Shown in pieces: positions 1 to 10,636 of a stretch of DNA of 64,000 nt. Where the stretch lies: NCBI GenBank assembly GCA_029990175.1, contig JARKIP010000033.1, forward strand, positions 6,262,001 to 6,326,000, given 5' to 3'. The position numbers and the translations under genes are program-made. The first letter of the stretch is position 1. Every line of letters starts with the position of its first letter. The notes below the pieces were generated by a model. It searched no databases, was not told the origin of the DNA, and worked only from the letters and a program-made list of their open reading frames with translations. This DNA is from Petunia secreta (lineage: Eukaryota; Streptophyta; Magnoliopsida; Solanales; Solanaceae).

Positions 1-2378
1 TTTCAGTTTTTATTGGCGATAAATATTAAAAAGAGATTTTCGAGCTCGGTTTTGCCGAATGAGCTCCGTTTCGAAATCCGAAAGAGCCATTAGGTTCGTA
101 TGATTATTTGTGATTTTTGTAAACTTTTGAAAGTGAATTTCGATATTGTTCGGCTAGTTTCCGCTAAAATGCCGAAAGTTAAATAATTTGACTTCTTTTC
201 ATTTAAATTCGCATCTTGAGTTTCAGGAGTCCGATTTGAAATCCGTCTTCGCGAGTATGTTACATATATTTTGTATAACTTGTATGCAAAAGTTGGAATT
301 GTTTCGAATATCGTATGGTTCCGTTTTAATTTTCATCGCGAAAAGAAAAAAAAAGAAAATAAAATAAAAGAAAACAAAAAAAAAAACAAAAAAAGGAAAA
401 AGACAAAAAAAAATTAAATGAATGGCGGTGGTGAAGCTCATCTTCATTAAGTGAAGCAGCAAAACAAACAGAAACATGGAAACAGAGAAAATGGAAAACA
501 CTCAGGGGAAAAATGCCAGAAAATAAGAAAAGGGGGCCGGAGAAAAGTAGAATTTTCACCCTGAAACATTCAGGTAATGATCCTAATATATTATTTGAGT
601 TTATTACGTGTGTTTGAATCTGTTTTAACGGTAAAAATAGGGATATTAGACATCACCCTAATGACGTAAATTGATAGTTTAAAGGGTCAAATGGACCCCG
701 ATAATGAAATTAATTATATGTTCGTACTCAGTTCATTATGGGCAACATATAAATATAATTTATTTGGGGTTTGGTTATGTGACCATAAACCCTGTACATA
801 AGCCTGGCCTGCATATTGCGTATGCGAATAGGGTATCAGGTTCCTACCTGGATTGCCCTAAGATGTGAGGAATGAAGCCTTTAGCCTAATGTGATATATT
901 TTTCTGTTTATTGATCACAGTGGGATCGTTTGGCAATGAATTCAAAAAATAACGCGGTTGTTGGTCGCAATGCTAACTTTTGAGAGAGGTAAGTGTTTAT
1001 ATCCATTTCTTTGGAGGCACCTGGCCTCGTGGATTTTCTACCACGTGTTCCTTACGTGTGTAGCTGCCGATAGGCGTACTCATTACGCCTTAGCTTTGGA
1101 TTTATATTGTATATTATATGTTATGTCCTATTGTTGGTATTGCACTGAGAATCTGAGCATTGTACCCTGGCTGTAAGTTGGCATCTACTTCCCGGCTGTC
1201 GATGAGAGTCCCGCACCGGTGAAGGGTTATTATTGCATCACATTGCATTCATACGCATTATATGTCATTCATATGCATTACATTGCATATCATATTGGGT
1301 GCAGGAGTATTCCGCCCCAGGAGCAGGAGGATTCCGCTCCATTGTATCATATTGAGGGTAGGAGGATTCCGCCCTAAGAGCAGGAGTATTCCGCTCTTAT
1401 GTCAGATATTGAGTGCAGGAGTATTCCGCCTCAGCTTTACATTATATCGGGTGCAGGAGTATTCCGCCCCAGGAGAGTGCATGAGTATTCCGCCTCTGGT
1501 TTATATTATATTGGGTGCAGGAGTATTCCGCCCCAGGAGCAGGAGTATTCCGCTCCAGTTGGTTATCAGATTGGATTCCCCTCGAATGCAGGAGTATTCC
1601 GCTTCGAGATGGGATTACGGGCACATGTGACCCTTCGCATCACATTTCATTTCATTCCATCTCACTTCATTTCATTTCATCTCAATTCATACTATTGTGT
1701 AGACTTGCGGTACATGACTACTATTCTGCTTATATGTGCATTGCTTATTTATTGATATGTTTCTGGCACACATCCTTGGTTGAGTTTATAAGTTTCTTAC
1801 GTGTTTCCGATTGCTATCTGGCTCTGCCTTTTTATAATTTAAATAAAAGGAATTTGGTTTATCTGTTTCTTTTCTCCCTGGCTAGCTATCCTATTCTTTG
1901 AGGTGGCTAGTCTGCCCCACTTATTGAGTCCTTTTGACTCACCCTTGTTTGTTGTTTGTTTCTTGTCTATCTATTTCGTTTCGGCAGGTTCGCTCCAGGA
2001 TTGAGTTCGTCACGTTGTTCAGGAGCGAAGACGACTTCAGCTGTCAGGGTGAGCCAGCTTTTATTCCGGATGGCCACCAGTTTATTGGTTATTATTTCAG
2101 TTATATTTTTGCTCCCTTCAGGAGGTATCTGTCTTCTTTCATACTCTTAGATGTCTAGTCTGGATAACCCTAAACCTAATATGTTGGGTAGACAGCTGTA
2201 ATTTCTTTTGTACAGCTAAGAGGTATCAGTATGTCAGTATTTTTTTTTTTTGTCTTATTCTTATTTATGAATTGAATTGTATTTATTTTTCTAATTTAAT
2301 GGGTAAGGTTTCGCCCGACGGATCTAGGAGAGGATGTCGGGTGCCCGCACGGCCTAGCCGAAAATGCGGGTCGTGTCA
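1..2378 (+). mobile_element. Long LTR of a Gypsy-type retrotransposon, left end outside window
   Basis: This stretch matches, in inverted orientation, the complete 2.5 kb LTR at 35603-38110, from its first bases (GATAAATATTAAAAAGAG) to its end GGGTCGTGTCA at 2368-2378. The + orientation is inferred because the Tekay-like LTR in this window ends in a similar GGGTCGTGACA. Directly after 2378 the gag frame of a different (Tat) element begins, so this LTR was inserted into that element. The five bases AGATG (2379-2383) are the expected target duplication, but the left partner lies outside the window. No internal region is seen, so it is either a solo LTR or the 3' LTR of an element extending left. 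Small ORFs inside are low-complexity or repeat-derived and are not genes. Confidence 0.8.
1301..1606 (+). repeat. Minisatellite inside the LTR, about ten GCAGGAGTATTCCGCYCC units
   Basis: About ten imperfect units with core GCAGGAGTATTCCGCCCC (variants GAGCAGGAGGATTCCGCTCC and GCATGAGTATTCCGCCTC) are spaced by 20-37 bases. The other copy of this LTR (35603-38110) does not show this expansion. The array produces overlapping ORFs in several frames that are not genes. Confidence 0.85.
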
Positions 2379-2383
2379 AGATG

Positions 2384-3271
2384 TTTGGCTCAACCTTGAC
2401 CAAGGGGGCCCTTTCTTCGTACACTCAGCTACAAATGGGATCTATCGGATCATACACTCAGAGATGCAAGACTTGTTCAAGAAAGTGCATTCTGGTGCCG
2501 CAAATAGGAGAACCAAATGGAGATATCTTCGAGATACGTCAGCGGGACAATGAGCTGTTAAACCACTACCTTGACAGATTTCAGAGGGAACGCATGGAGC
2601 TTCTTCCAAACCATAACAATATTGTTGTGGTAGCCTTCGCCAAGAGCTTGAATTCAAAAGGATCATTGGCCACCAGGGAGCTGTAGTAGAGTTTAACCCA
2701 GCACCCAGTGAACACATGGAGTGCGTTGCATCAAAGGTATACTGAAAACCATCGCTTGGAGCCAGACAATTCTCATAACCCCAAAGTTGAGTGAATGAAG
2801 AGATTGGAGAGTCTGTCCCTAGAAGGAGAAGAGGACGGAAGAGGGGTGAAGCTAAAGAGGCAGAGCCAATAAGAAGCGGGAAAGTAGAATAACTCCTGAG
2901 CATCAGGGTCCCAAGAGAAGCGGATGGAACCTTGTAGCTTTAGGGATTTTGGTTTGCAAGTCAACGCCGTGGATCTGGTCGCCAATCACTTTGGTAGATT
3001 AGGACCAAGGGTCCGATGGCCATCTACCATGAAAGGAGCCACAGGGAGGAACACAACGCCCTATTGCGACTTTTACCACAGCGGTGGTCACACCATAGTC
3101 GACTGTAAAGCCTTGATGATTGAAATCGAGCATCTGCTGAAACAAGGACACCTCAAAGATTTGATTCAAGAAGGACCACAATGTTCTAAAGGCCCAGATT
3201 TTGAAAACTCGAAGACTATTAATACGATCTTTTCAATTATGGAGCCCAACATAGCCCGGGGGACTACGTGA
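2384..3271 (+). pseudogene. gag: gag of Tat copy A, decayed, 5' part missing
   Basis: The frame opens MFGSTLTKGAL at 2381 and runs to 2686. It is picked up again at 2924-3271 in another frame. The same peptide (KRFGSTLTKGALAWYTQ) appears in copy C on the minus strand (about 55760) and in weaker form in copy B. The second half holds a CCHC-like knuckle in the form YCDFYHSGGHTIVDC, followed by a helix typical of Tat gag (IEHLLKQGHLKDLI). Gag builds the particle and binds the RNA. In-frame stops and frameshifts between 2687 and 2923 make this copy non-functional. The N-terminal half is separated from this part by the LTR at 1-2378. Confidence 0.75.
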
Positions 3272-3289
3272 CATGGTAATTGAACAGTT

Positions 3290-3760
3290 CGATTCTTGTT
3301 TGGTATAGAGGAGAAGGCAGTAAACCAAGGTGACCTTATCGTGCATGTTCAAATATCCGACTTGTACGTCCAGCGAGCCCTGATTGATCCTGGAAGTAGC
3401 GTGAACATTATCTAGGGGGAGGTACTGCGGAATAATGGTTTATGCCATCAAGTAACCTCAGGCACCCAAAAGATAATTAGTTTAGGTGGATCCCGAGAAG
3501 AGCCTCTCGGAGAATTATCTTTACCGGTTCATATACCGAGCGTGACGAGCATAACTTCTTTCAAGGTATTGAATTGCAGCCTGCCGTATGACATCATCTT
3601 GGGATGGCCGTGGATACACAGAGTCAAGCGAATACCCTCAACACTCTATCAGGTTTTCAAATACCCAACCTCGTGTGGGATTGTTGACTTACGGAGTAAG
3701 CAGTCTTCACTTAGAAAGTATCGTCCGACCTATGGCAAGAATCTTGGTGTACGACCGGTA
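3290..3760 (+). pseudogene. Retroviral-type aspartic protease remnant of Tat copy A
   Basis: The active-site region at 3377-3415 reads ALIDPGSSVNII and then a stop (TAG). The catalytic D-T/S-G has become D-P-G, so it is unlikely to cut the polyprotein. About 50 codons further (from 3542) comes FKVLNCSLPYDIILGWPWI, the typical C-terminal protease segment with ILGxPW. The equivalent site in copy C is changed differently (ALIDQRSSVNII), so the two copies decayed independently. After the protease a linker runs to 4054 with no reverse transcriptase motif. Confidence 0.7.
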
Positions 3761-4142
3761 GCCAAAATAAATATGGCCAAAGAGGATTCCATCGAGTTTG
3801 AGGCCATGGAACGAGAAGTCAGAGAAGAGATCGGGGAACTATGGGATCGGTTGGCAGTGATGGATCAGCTAGTCCCCAAGGCCACGAAATTTGTATGTCA
3901 GCTTTCCAAGGTGCTGCAAAGACAAGGGAGGCCCCTATGGCTGATACAAAGCTACCTAACCATAGCCCAGACTAATATGCAACTCCTACAGCTTCCGATA
4001 ATAACTGAGCCAAAGCCAGGTGAGCATCTATTATTGTATGTCTCGATCTCATAAATAGCATGGAATGCGGTCATTGTACGAGAAGAGAATAGGAGACAAT
4101 TTTCCATGAAGTACGCCAGCAAAAGACCCTCACGCTAAGACA

Positions 4143-5012
4143 GGTTTTTGCCTTTACTCTTTCAGCTTATTACGGCCGTGATCATGGCGACTCAGAAGCT
4201 GCGCACGTATTCCTTAACTATACAGTCAACATGATCTCCTTCATACAGGTACAGACCATATTGTCTAAACCTGGGCTCTCAAAGGAGATTGCAGAATGGG
4301 CAGAGATACTGGGAGAGTACGACGTTATCTACCAACCCGGACAGCCATCGAGATGCAGGAACTAGAGAGTTTCACCTCAGACTTTGTGGAGAAGCTGAAG
4401 CTAAAGGCTAAAGAGTCAATAAGAAACGAAGAAACAATCGAGCCCAGTCATTGGGAGATTAGCATTGAAGTGGACTTGAAAGAGAAATAAGCTGATCTCG
4501 ATCTGTGGGGTCAGGATACCCGTTGGGGTGGTATTTCACAAGACCTCTAGAGCTCAAATCGACGAAGCAGAGTATGAAGCCAAAATTCAAGCTCTTGACT
4601 TAGCCTACATACTAGAGGCCAAGGAGGTTACCCTCTTCAGCGGCTCTCAACTGATCGTCGATCAAGTCAAAGAAATTTTCACCACATAGGACATCTGCAC
4701 ACCAGATCGGCAGGAGAGAATGGAAGCACTCCTAAAAAATTTTCAGGCAAAGGAGTTTGCCTGTTGGGAAGAAAGTCCAAACGATGGCGAAGCATCCGAA
4801 AATTCGTACGATCAGCTGATAGTGATTGAGTTAACCCCCGTGGACCTGATGATCCTTGAAATTCTAGACACAGGATCCGTCACAGGGCAGCGTAACGCGC
4901 AGATCAACTATCTGAGCAAAGAAATCCTCCCTTAAGACAAATCAGAAAGCAGACAACTACGAAAGCAAGCCGTTCATTATTGTTTGGTTGGCACAAAATT
5001 AGACCATCGGGT
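4143..5012 (+). pseudogene. RNase H plus second (aRH-like) RNase H and start of integrase, Tat copy A
   Basis: Around 4190-4350 the translation resembles the RNase H end of a Gypsy reverse transcriptase (ILSKPGLSKEIAEWAEILG, then EYDVIYQP). Around 4560-4690 a second RNase H-like segment follows (EYEAKIQALDLAYILEAKEV, then LFSGSQLIVDQV), as in Tat elements, which carry an additional RNase H. From about 4880 comes INYLSKEILP and then RQLRKQAVHYCLV, which resembles the entry to the integrase zinc-binding region. Polymerase motifs (YxDD) and the integrase DDE core are absent. Stops at 4485 and about 4687 and frame changes break the reading frame. The order agrees with copy C. Confidence 0.65.
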
Positions 5013-5014
5013 TA

Positions 5015-5209
5015 TCAACGGCCCAAAGGTAACATCTCCAAGCTCAGCACCATCGAGTAGGCAAGCCCAAGCACATGCCCCCGAACCTTCCAATGGTCGA
5101 GCATAAAGTATCTTAAAAGCATACATTTGTTATGTTTTAAGTCCTTCTTAACTTTGATTGCAGTATTTTCATACTCATCAATCATGTTACAGGTTTTCAC
5201 CCACGGCAT
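5015..5209 (-). other. Antisense conserved block 3 in Tat copy A
   Basis: On the strand opposite to the element, the reading frame MPWVKTCNMIDEYENTAIKV matches MLWVKTRNMIDNYENTTIRV on the + strand of copy C (about 43420-43480). Copy C is inverted, so in both copies the block is antisense to gag. It has no recognised domain. It could be a downstream exon of the antisense ORF starting at 6847, or simply conserved element DNA. Confidence 0.4.
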
Positions 5210-5408
5210 CTCAGGCTTAGCGCCCCTTTATCAATAAAGCTACTATTTCGTTTAGTCAGTTTTACTTACTTATTCAGATCCATTAACGATCCAACTATTC
5301 ATAGCCCCGGCAAGACCTAAGTTAAAGTAATGCACTCACTTTTTCCTACAAAAAGTAGGGTACACTACTCTCTTAGAGCTAGACCACGTCTAGCTCAGCC
5401 ACCAGGCA

Positions 5409-5591
5409 TTATTCGTAAGTTGAACTCGTTAATTCAACAACTTCACCTACACGTCGATGGGGACGCCTGTTCGCATAGTACCATAAATTCTTAAATACTC
5501 GAGTAACTAAGCAGAGACGTTTGATGTTGGACGCAAAAGTGCCTGTTATCACACGGGCTAAATTTGTCCCATTGTGGGCGCAAACAACCAT
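5409..5591 (-). other. Antisense conserved block 2 in Tat copy A
   Basis: The minus-strand frame contains LCLVTRVFKN, YANRRPHRRVG and VVELTSSTYE. Copy C has LCLVTRVFKT, YANRRPHRHVG and IVELMSSMYE on its antisense strand at 42993-43217. The match is at protein level over about 55 residues with scattered substitutions. No known domain is recognised. It lies about 0.8-1.4 kb downstream of the antisense start at 6847, so a spliced antisense gene is possible. Confidence 0.5.
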
Positions 5592-6355
5592 CTCCTACAG
5601 ATGCAACATAGCCGTCAAACATTAGTGCACAAAAGACGTAACTGCCCAAAGTAGGCACACAGATAAACGTTCTAAGTATTAGGCCATTTAGGACGACCGG
5701 AAGCCATCTAGTCCTTAGGTGCACAAACATACTGCTTGACTATACATTATAATATATTTAATAACACAAGTACGCATAATAATATTGATGAACGTCCATT
5801 TCATTAATAATAAACAGCCCGTAGGCTCATAATATACATTTAGTTCTACTTGAATATAACATTTGTTTATAACTATTATATTAAAAAAAAGGAAATGGAA
5901 GATTAAAAGCAAAGAGCTCCACAGGATTAACATGGCTGAAGATCCTTCATCGAGATTGTAGCTAGAAGCTGTAAATAGTCAGGAGTTCTTTTTGTCTTTT
6001 TGCAGCTTGGGATATGTCAATTCGAGCATTCCTTCAAAGCATACAGTCATTGGTACAACCAAAGCCCATCTACTTGATCAAAGCAAGGGATCTCGGAACC
6101 GTCTAAGTACAGCCCTGACTTTTCCCCCATCTTGCCCGCTGAACTTGAAGAGAAAATTGAAGAGTTACCATAAAGTTTGACCATCCGAGTAAACCTCAAT
6201 TGGTCAAACCAAAGTGCACAGCCGCCCAGATCTTTTAGTACAAATGTAAGTTAGCTGAGGGCGGAAGGCTTGAGCTAGGAACCTACTATAGGGGAGCCTC
6301 TCCCCTTGTGTATCCCACAACCAACGGCCGATAAAGCATTATAATAGCGGTTCAG

Positions 6356-6847
6356 CTAAAGCAGATAACCAAGGTGAAGCCATGAACCTTGGAGGAATCC
6401 GAAGCTCAGTGACACCTTTGTCACCCGCCGCTGTGAAGCAAAATCCTCTTGAGTGCCATGAAATGGAGCCAAGCAGTGGATCACCAGCCCATTACCACTA
6501 AAGGAGCGGCCTGGAAAAATGAGGTATCCTGGCAGAGAAGCCGCTCGAAAGTTGAAATTGCTAAGCATCCTAACCCCGCATGATAAGAAGAGTATCACAG
6601 CAACCACTATGTTAGAAGATGAGCGCACCGTAATCCATGCACATGACACAATGAAGACATCCCAGAGGATATCATTAGAATCCCGATCGAACTTCGTGAT
6701 TCGAGGGGCTTCATCAGTTTCCTCATGGACGAAGAAAGAAAATGAGGTAATTACAGGCGAATTTCCTGCTATAGTTCTCTTATGCAACATCCATTCGGAA
6801 CGAAGAAGGTTTTCTTGGAATATCAAACTGGGATCGAAGGAAAACAT
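6356..6847 (-). CDS. Antisense ORF of the Tat element, 163 aa, unknown function (copy A)
   Basis: This is an open frame of 163 residues on the strand opposite to gag and RNase H, about 0.4 kb inside the 3' LTR. It begins MFSFDPSLIFQENLLRSEWM and contains ITKFDRDSNDILWDVFIVS. Copy C has the homologous start MFAYDPGLIFPENVLRSKWM and VMKFDRDSNDVLWDVFIVS on its own antisense strand (41827-42033), where it soon meets a stop. The leaders also match (TTTCTTATGATA shortly before ATG), and a TATA-like AATAAATAATT lies about 100 bases upstream. Antisense extra ORFs are known in some Tat elements such as Grande; I cannot say whether this is the same gene. I see no signal peptide or catalytic motif. Confidence 0.55.
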   Translation of the reverse strand: MFSFDPSLIFQENLLRSEWMLHKRTIAGNSPVITSFSFFVHEETDEAPRITKFDRDSNDILWDVFIVSCAWITVRSSSNIVVAVILFLSCGVRMLSNFNFRAASLPGYLIFPGRSFSGNGLVIHCLAPFHGTQEDFASQRRVTKVSLSFGFLQGSWLHLGYLL

Positions 6848-7230
6848 TTTTTAGGGAAGAAAGTTTCTCGTTATCATAAGAAATTGCTAAAAAAGAGAGG
6901 TATTTTATGTAGAAAGGTTTGTGAATTTTCCACTGTCATAAAGTAATTATTTATTGGTAGTAAGGGATAAGGATGGAGCACGAAATGGTCAAGCGTCATT
7001 ATTGCTGGAGATATGAAATGATTCGGAGCAGTTAATGGCAGTTCCTAAAAAGGTGCATGGGATCGATATCAGCCAATTAGAAGGAAGCACACGAAGTTCT
7101 AAAAGAAATCAATATCATTGTTGGTCAAAGAGACTACCAGTCTCAAGGAGCCAGTGAGGTTACTTTCACAACCACACCGCTTTCACTTCATGAATACTTA
7201 CGTCAGCACTCAGCAAGTGGGGAGACTGAC

Positions 7231-7670
7231 TGTGTGGGCAAAAATACGCCGCCAACAATTATGGGGATATGAGTCCAGCTGGCGAGACTAGGTGGAATGC
7301 CCATAGGATGCAGGGTATACATCCCGCCTTCTAGGGTTTATAGGTTCCTAGTTAAGGTTTAGTACATACCACCACCTTGAGTTATAGGCCCATAGCCTTA
7401 TTAGTCTTTGTATTTTACCTTATTTAGGACTGGGTATCACTACTATAAATACCCCTCCTTACTTTGTATTGTATAGAAGGCAATTCACCACGGAATCCGA
7501 CTATTATCAAGGAATAAGAATTACTCTACCTTTTCATTGCTTATTTCGTCTTGTTTATTCATTACTGTTTTCATCGTATTTAATTACTTTTCCGTCATGA
7601 TTACTGTATTGCTTGTGACCCCAACCATTATTAATTGTTTAACCTAGACGTATAATTTTAGGCATAAACA
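7231..7670 (+). repeat. 3' LTR of Tat copy A (440 bp)
   Basis: It starts TGTGTGGGCAAAAATACGCC directly after a purine-rich tract (GTGGGGAGACTGAC at 7217-7230) and ends GGCATAAACA at 7670, giving TG...CA termini. It matches the copy C LTRs (40953-41437, 56553-57036) and the copy B LTR (19061-19568). A promoter TATA box (TATAAATA) lies at 7444-7451 and a conserved TCAAGGAATAAGA segment follows. The target duplication cannot be tested because the left end is off the window. Confidence 0.85.
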
Positions 7671-7773
7671 ATATCCGCTAAAGCTTTAACAACTTCTTTG
7701 GGCTCCATAATTTTCTCCAACACAGCATATGGCAAAGTTAGACATGGAAGAAAAGGAACAACATGAGTGGTAG

Positions 7774-8412
7774 GTGCCAATAATTAGGGGAAAACCAAAT
7801 ATCGCGTGGAAGCACGTAGGCATACAAATTGTGAGGTCGGATTTGAACTTCGAGGCAAAGGGACAACATTACATTGTTATTTTTCGGATCCTCCCAACAA
7901 AACAAGATCATAAGTTAACATTGATAGCCGAGATGATTGGGTGTTTGATGACCGGAATCCGAGTCAACTTGGGAGCAGAGATCCTAAAGACTATAGTGTA
8001 AGACGCCACCACTGCTAGAAATTATTTGTGTTTCCCAAACACACTCACTGCCCTCTACCGGGAGCCTCATGTGCCCGTGGGTCCATTTAACTTGTATGTA
8101 ATTAAGGATGTGAATAATCTGGTCTCTTCAGCACCTGCTCCACTAGAGGACCCAGCACTAGTTGCTCCAGCACGTGAGGTGCCTCCACTTGCTCCTTTAG
8201 GTATTCCTCCACATTCTGGCATTCCTTCGAATTCAAGAGCATCTCCTCCCCACTTTAAGATTGGCACTGGCAGTATCCCTGAGGATCTAACTCGGTATGT
8301 GCAAGACTTGGGTGTTAAGTTTTACGAGATTAAAACTCTCATTTCCAACTTGCCACACGTCCAGCCACCACCTCCATCTCCAGCTTCACTGTGGAACAAT
8401 TTGCTGATATGG
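7774..8412 (+). pseudogene. Plant transposon protein-like ORF (Transposase_32 type), one internal stop
   Basis: The frame reads RGKPNIAWKHVG, LNFEAKGQHYIVIFRILPTK, CLMTGIRVNLGAEILK and then, after a TAA at 7999-8001, continues in the same frame with LTALYREPHVP and a proline-rich tail. This pattern (filled sites, ILP-T, then LTALCRRAGVP-like) is that of the putative plant transposon protein domain that recurs in retroelement ORFs of unknown function. The ORF is followed by a decayed charged region up to about 9165. The family name rests on memory of the motif order. The domain has no proven catalytic role, so the name should not be taken as a function. Confidence 0.55.
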
Positions 8413-10636
8413 TGAAGGGAATGAATGCTCACTACCGTACTTGAGAGGAATACCATAGCTCTAAAATAAAATACCAAGACCATTGAGGGCCATAAAAGTG
8501 ACATTGATGAAACGAGGAAGGTATTGAGGCTTATGGGTTATCACTATCAAGAGATGGACAAGAAGTTGAGTAAAGTCTTAGGGGTGCCCGAAGGTTTTAC
8601 ACCAATGCCCAAAGGGTGGACTGCAATGCCCAAGACTTCATCCACTCAGCCATTCGCCTTGGTTCCTCTTCATACGGTGCACCACCTCTTCCAGTCCCAC
8701 CGCAGGCTCACTGTTATGCTCTCCGACCCTCCAGTTCTAAAGCACATCCTACACTGTCCAAGAAAGCTCAACAAAAAGTAGCTGATGATTTGAAAAAAGA
8801 CTTGGCAAGGACACAGGCTATGAAGTTTAATGAGGATGATGATACTCCTCTGGGTCCTACTGTGGACCCCATGGTTGTTGTGGGCACTCCACAGGGTGCT
8901 TCACTTTAGGAGGATGTTCAGGATCATAATGCTACACAGTTGTCCATTGGGGAAGCAGTGCATGCAAGGAATGTGCAGGAGAAGACAGATGATGAGACTC
9001 CACTTGCACATGTGGTAGGAAAAGGCAAGCATATTATCTTAATAGTGCCAGAGAGTCCCTTTCTACCCCACATTGCATTTACTTTATTTTACTCAGCATT
9101 CGGGATGATGCTAGAGTCTTTAGTTTCGAGAGGGGTTCAAATTCATATGTGTATTTTGGATTGAAATTGTACTCGAGCTTTAAATGATATCCATGTATAA
9201 ATTCGAACTTTTTTATGTATATACATTCTCATGTTGATAGTTTAGCTTGTTTTTATATTATGTTCCAAAAATTTAAGTTTTTAAATAAGTTTCTGGTTTT
9301 CTTCGCTTGATTCTTTCCAGAGGTTTATTTTGATCCAAGTATGTACATGGTATTTGTTTTTTAAATATATTAGTGATTCATGTGGTACTACCTTATGTTA
9401 CTTTATTTTTATGTCATATGATAAGTGATTATGTGTTTTTTTTTTTTACATGGATTGAGTTATAGACCGTGAGTCTTTTGTTGGTATACTGAGTTTTCGG
9501 CGTGGTCCAATCTTGGACCATTGCGTAATTTTTGAGTGAGTGTCCTTATTGTGTGTTTGGATTTGTACTTGAGAGATCACTTGCATGTGTAGTGCGGTAT
9601 TTGTATAATAAGTTTGTGTGTGTGTGCCTTGAGAGTTTAGAACTTCTCGTTAGTGTACTTTGAGGCAAAATCCTAGATAATACTTGACATTGGATCGCTA
9701 GAATTCCAAATGGTCAACCCATACATATTGATCCTAATCAGCCCCTTTGAGCTTTTAACCATTCATTTAGCCTCGCTAAGACACCAATCCTCTTTTGGTC
9801 CTAACCTCTTTGTAGGCATTGAAAAACATGCAACTTAAGTTTTGGGGAGATGGTGAGAGTCAGGAAACCTGTTGTGAATGTCATTGAATAAGAAAATAAA
9901 TGAAAAAGAGAAGCAAAAGAGAAAAAGAAAAGAAAACCAAGAAAGGATGAATAAAAGAGGGAACGAATAATACCATCCTTGAGAAAAGGAAGAGTTAGCC
10001 CAAAAGAAAAGAAAAAGAATGTCGCAACTAAAAAGATCAAAGATAATGTAGTGTTAAGGAGGTGTATAGTCACTAATTAGCCAAATACACCACACCTTGA
10101 ACCAAAATCTTACATTACAACCTATCAAGTCATAATTGATTTTTAGTCGAGTATGCCTACATTAGTGGAGAAGTACAAGAAGGGCAAGTCTTTGAATTCT
10201 TGGGAAGCGCGCATAAAATTTAATTATTAGAGTGAGAGCTTGAATCACAAAGAGTCCAAAAAAACTTTTTTGTTGAAAAAGGTTTTTGTGAGTAAGGGAC
10301 TCGATTCTTTCTTGTGAGATAGCAAGTGAGTCTTAAGTGCAAATTTCGAGTGCATGGTAAGGTACATGAAAGAGTAAAGTGAGCCGATGACCTTGAGGTA
10401 ACTCTAGCGGCTCATGTGTTTCCCCTAGCCATAGTTTTATTAAATACGTGTTTCACTTGACAAGTGTCCATGAAATTAATTGTGACTAGTTGGTACCAAC
10501 TAATTCGTTAATTCACGGTAATTTTTGTAACTTCAAAATGTGGAACATGACGTGGCCTTTAGCTTAAACTAGAATATGCTTTGGTCTCTTTGATTTTGAG
10601 TTGCTTGAGGACAAACAAAGACTAGATTGGGGGAGT
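8413..10636 (+). other. Non-coding 3' region of the retroelement, no gene seen
   Basis: Up to about 9165 it holds short, overlapping frame fragments of the decayed ORF tail. From there to 10624 it is AT-rich with low-complexity GAAAAGAAAA stretches near 9880-10020 and no supported gene. Such regions are usual between the last ORF and the 3' LTR in Athila/Tat-type elements. Confidence 0.5.

Larger units (their letters stand above)
2379..7670 (+). mobile_element. Non-autonomous Tat-type Gypsy retrotransposon, copy A (3' part)
   Basis: From 5' to 3' it holds gag (from 2384), a decayed protease (about 3290-3760), two RNase H-like segments plus the start of the integrase zinc region (about 4140-5020), a long 3' region with antisense reading frames (5015-6847), a polypurine tract (7217-7230) and the 3' LTR (7231-7670). 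The reverse transcriptase and the integrase core are missing. Copy C (40953-57036) has the same order and the same gap. The 5' LTR and gag start lie left of the window, beyond the inserted LTR at 1-2378. Dual RNase H and extra ORFs are known traits of the Tat lineage (Ogre, Grande, Retand), so I place it there. Confidence 0.8.

Noticed and set aside
223..559. Phe- and Leu-rich ORFs on the minus strand (membrane-protein-like)
   Set aside because: They lie over an A-rich tract of the LTR; the matching tract in the other LTR copy gives a different, unrelated frame.
1262..1755. Overlapping ORFs with repeated AGVFRP or EYSAP peptides, and repeats resembling a CRISPR array
   Set aside because: They are translations of the 18-37 base minisatellite in an LTR. 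Units touch or vary in spacing, there are no unique spacers, and the DNA is plant nuclear.
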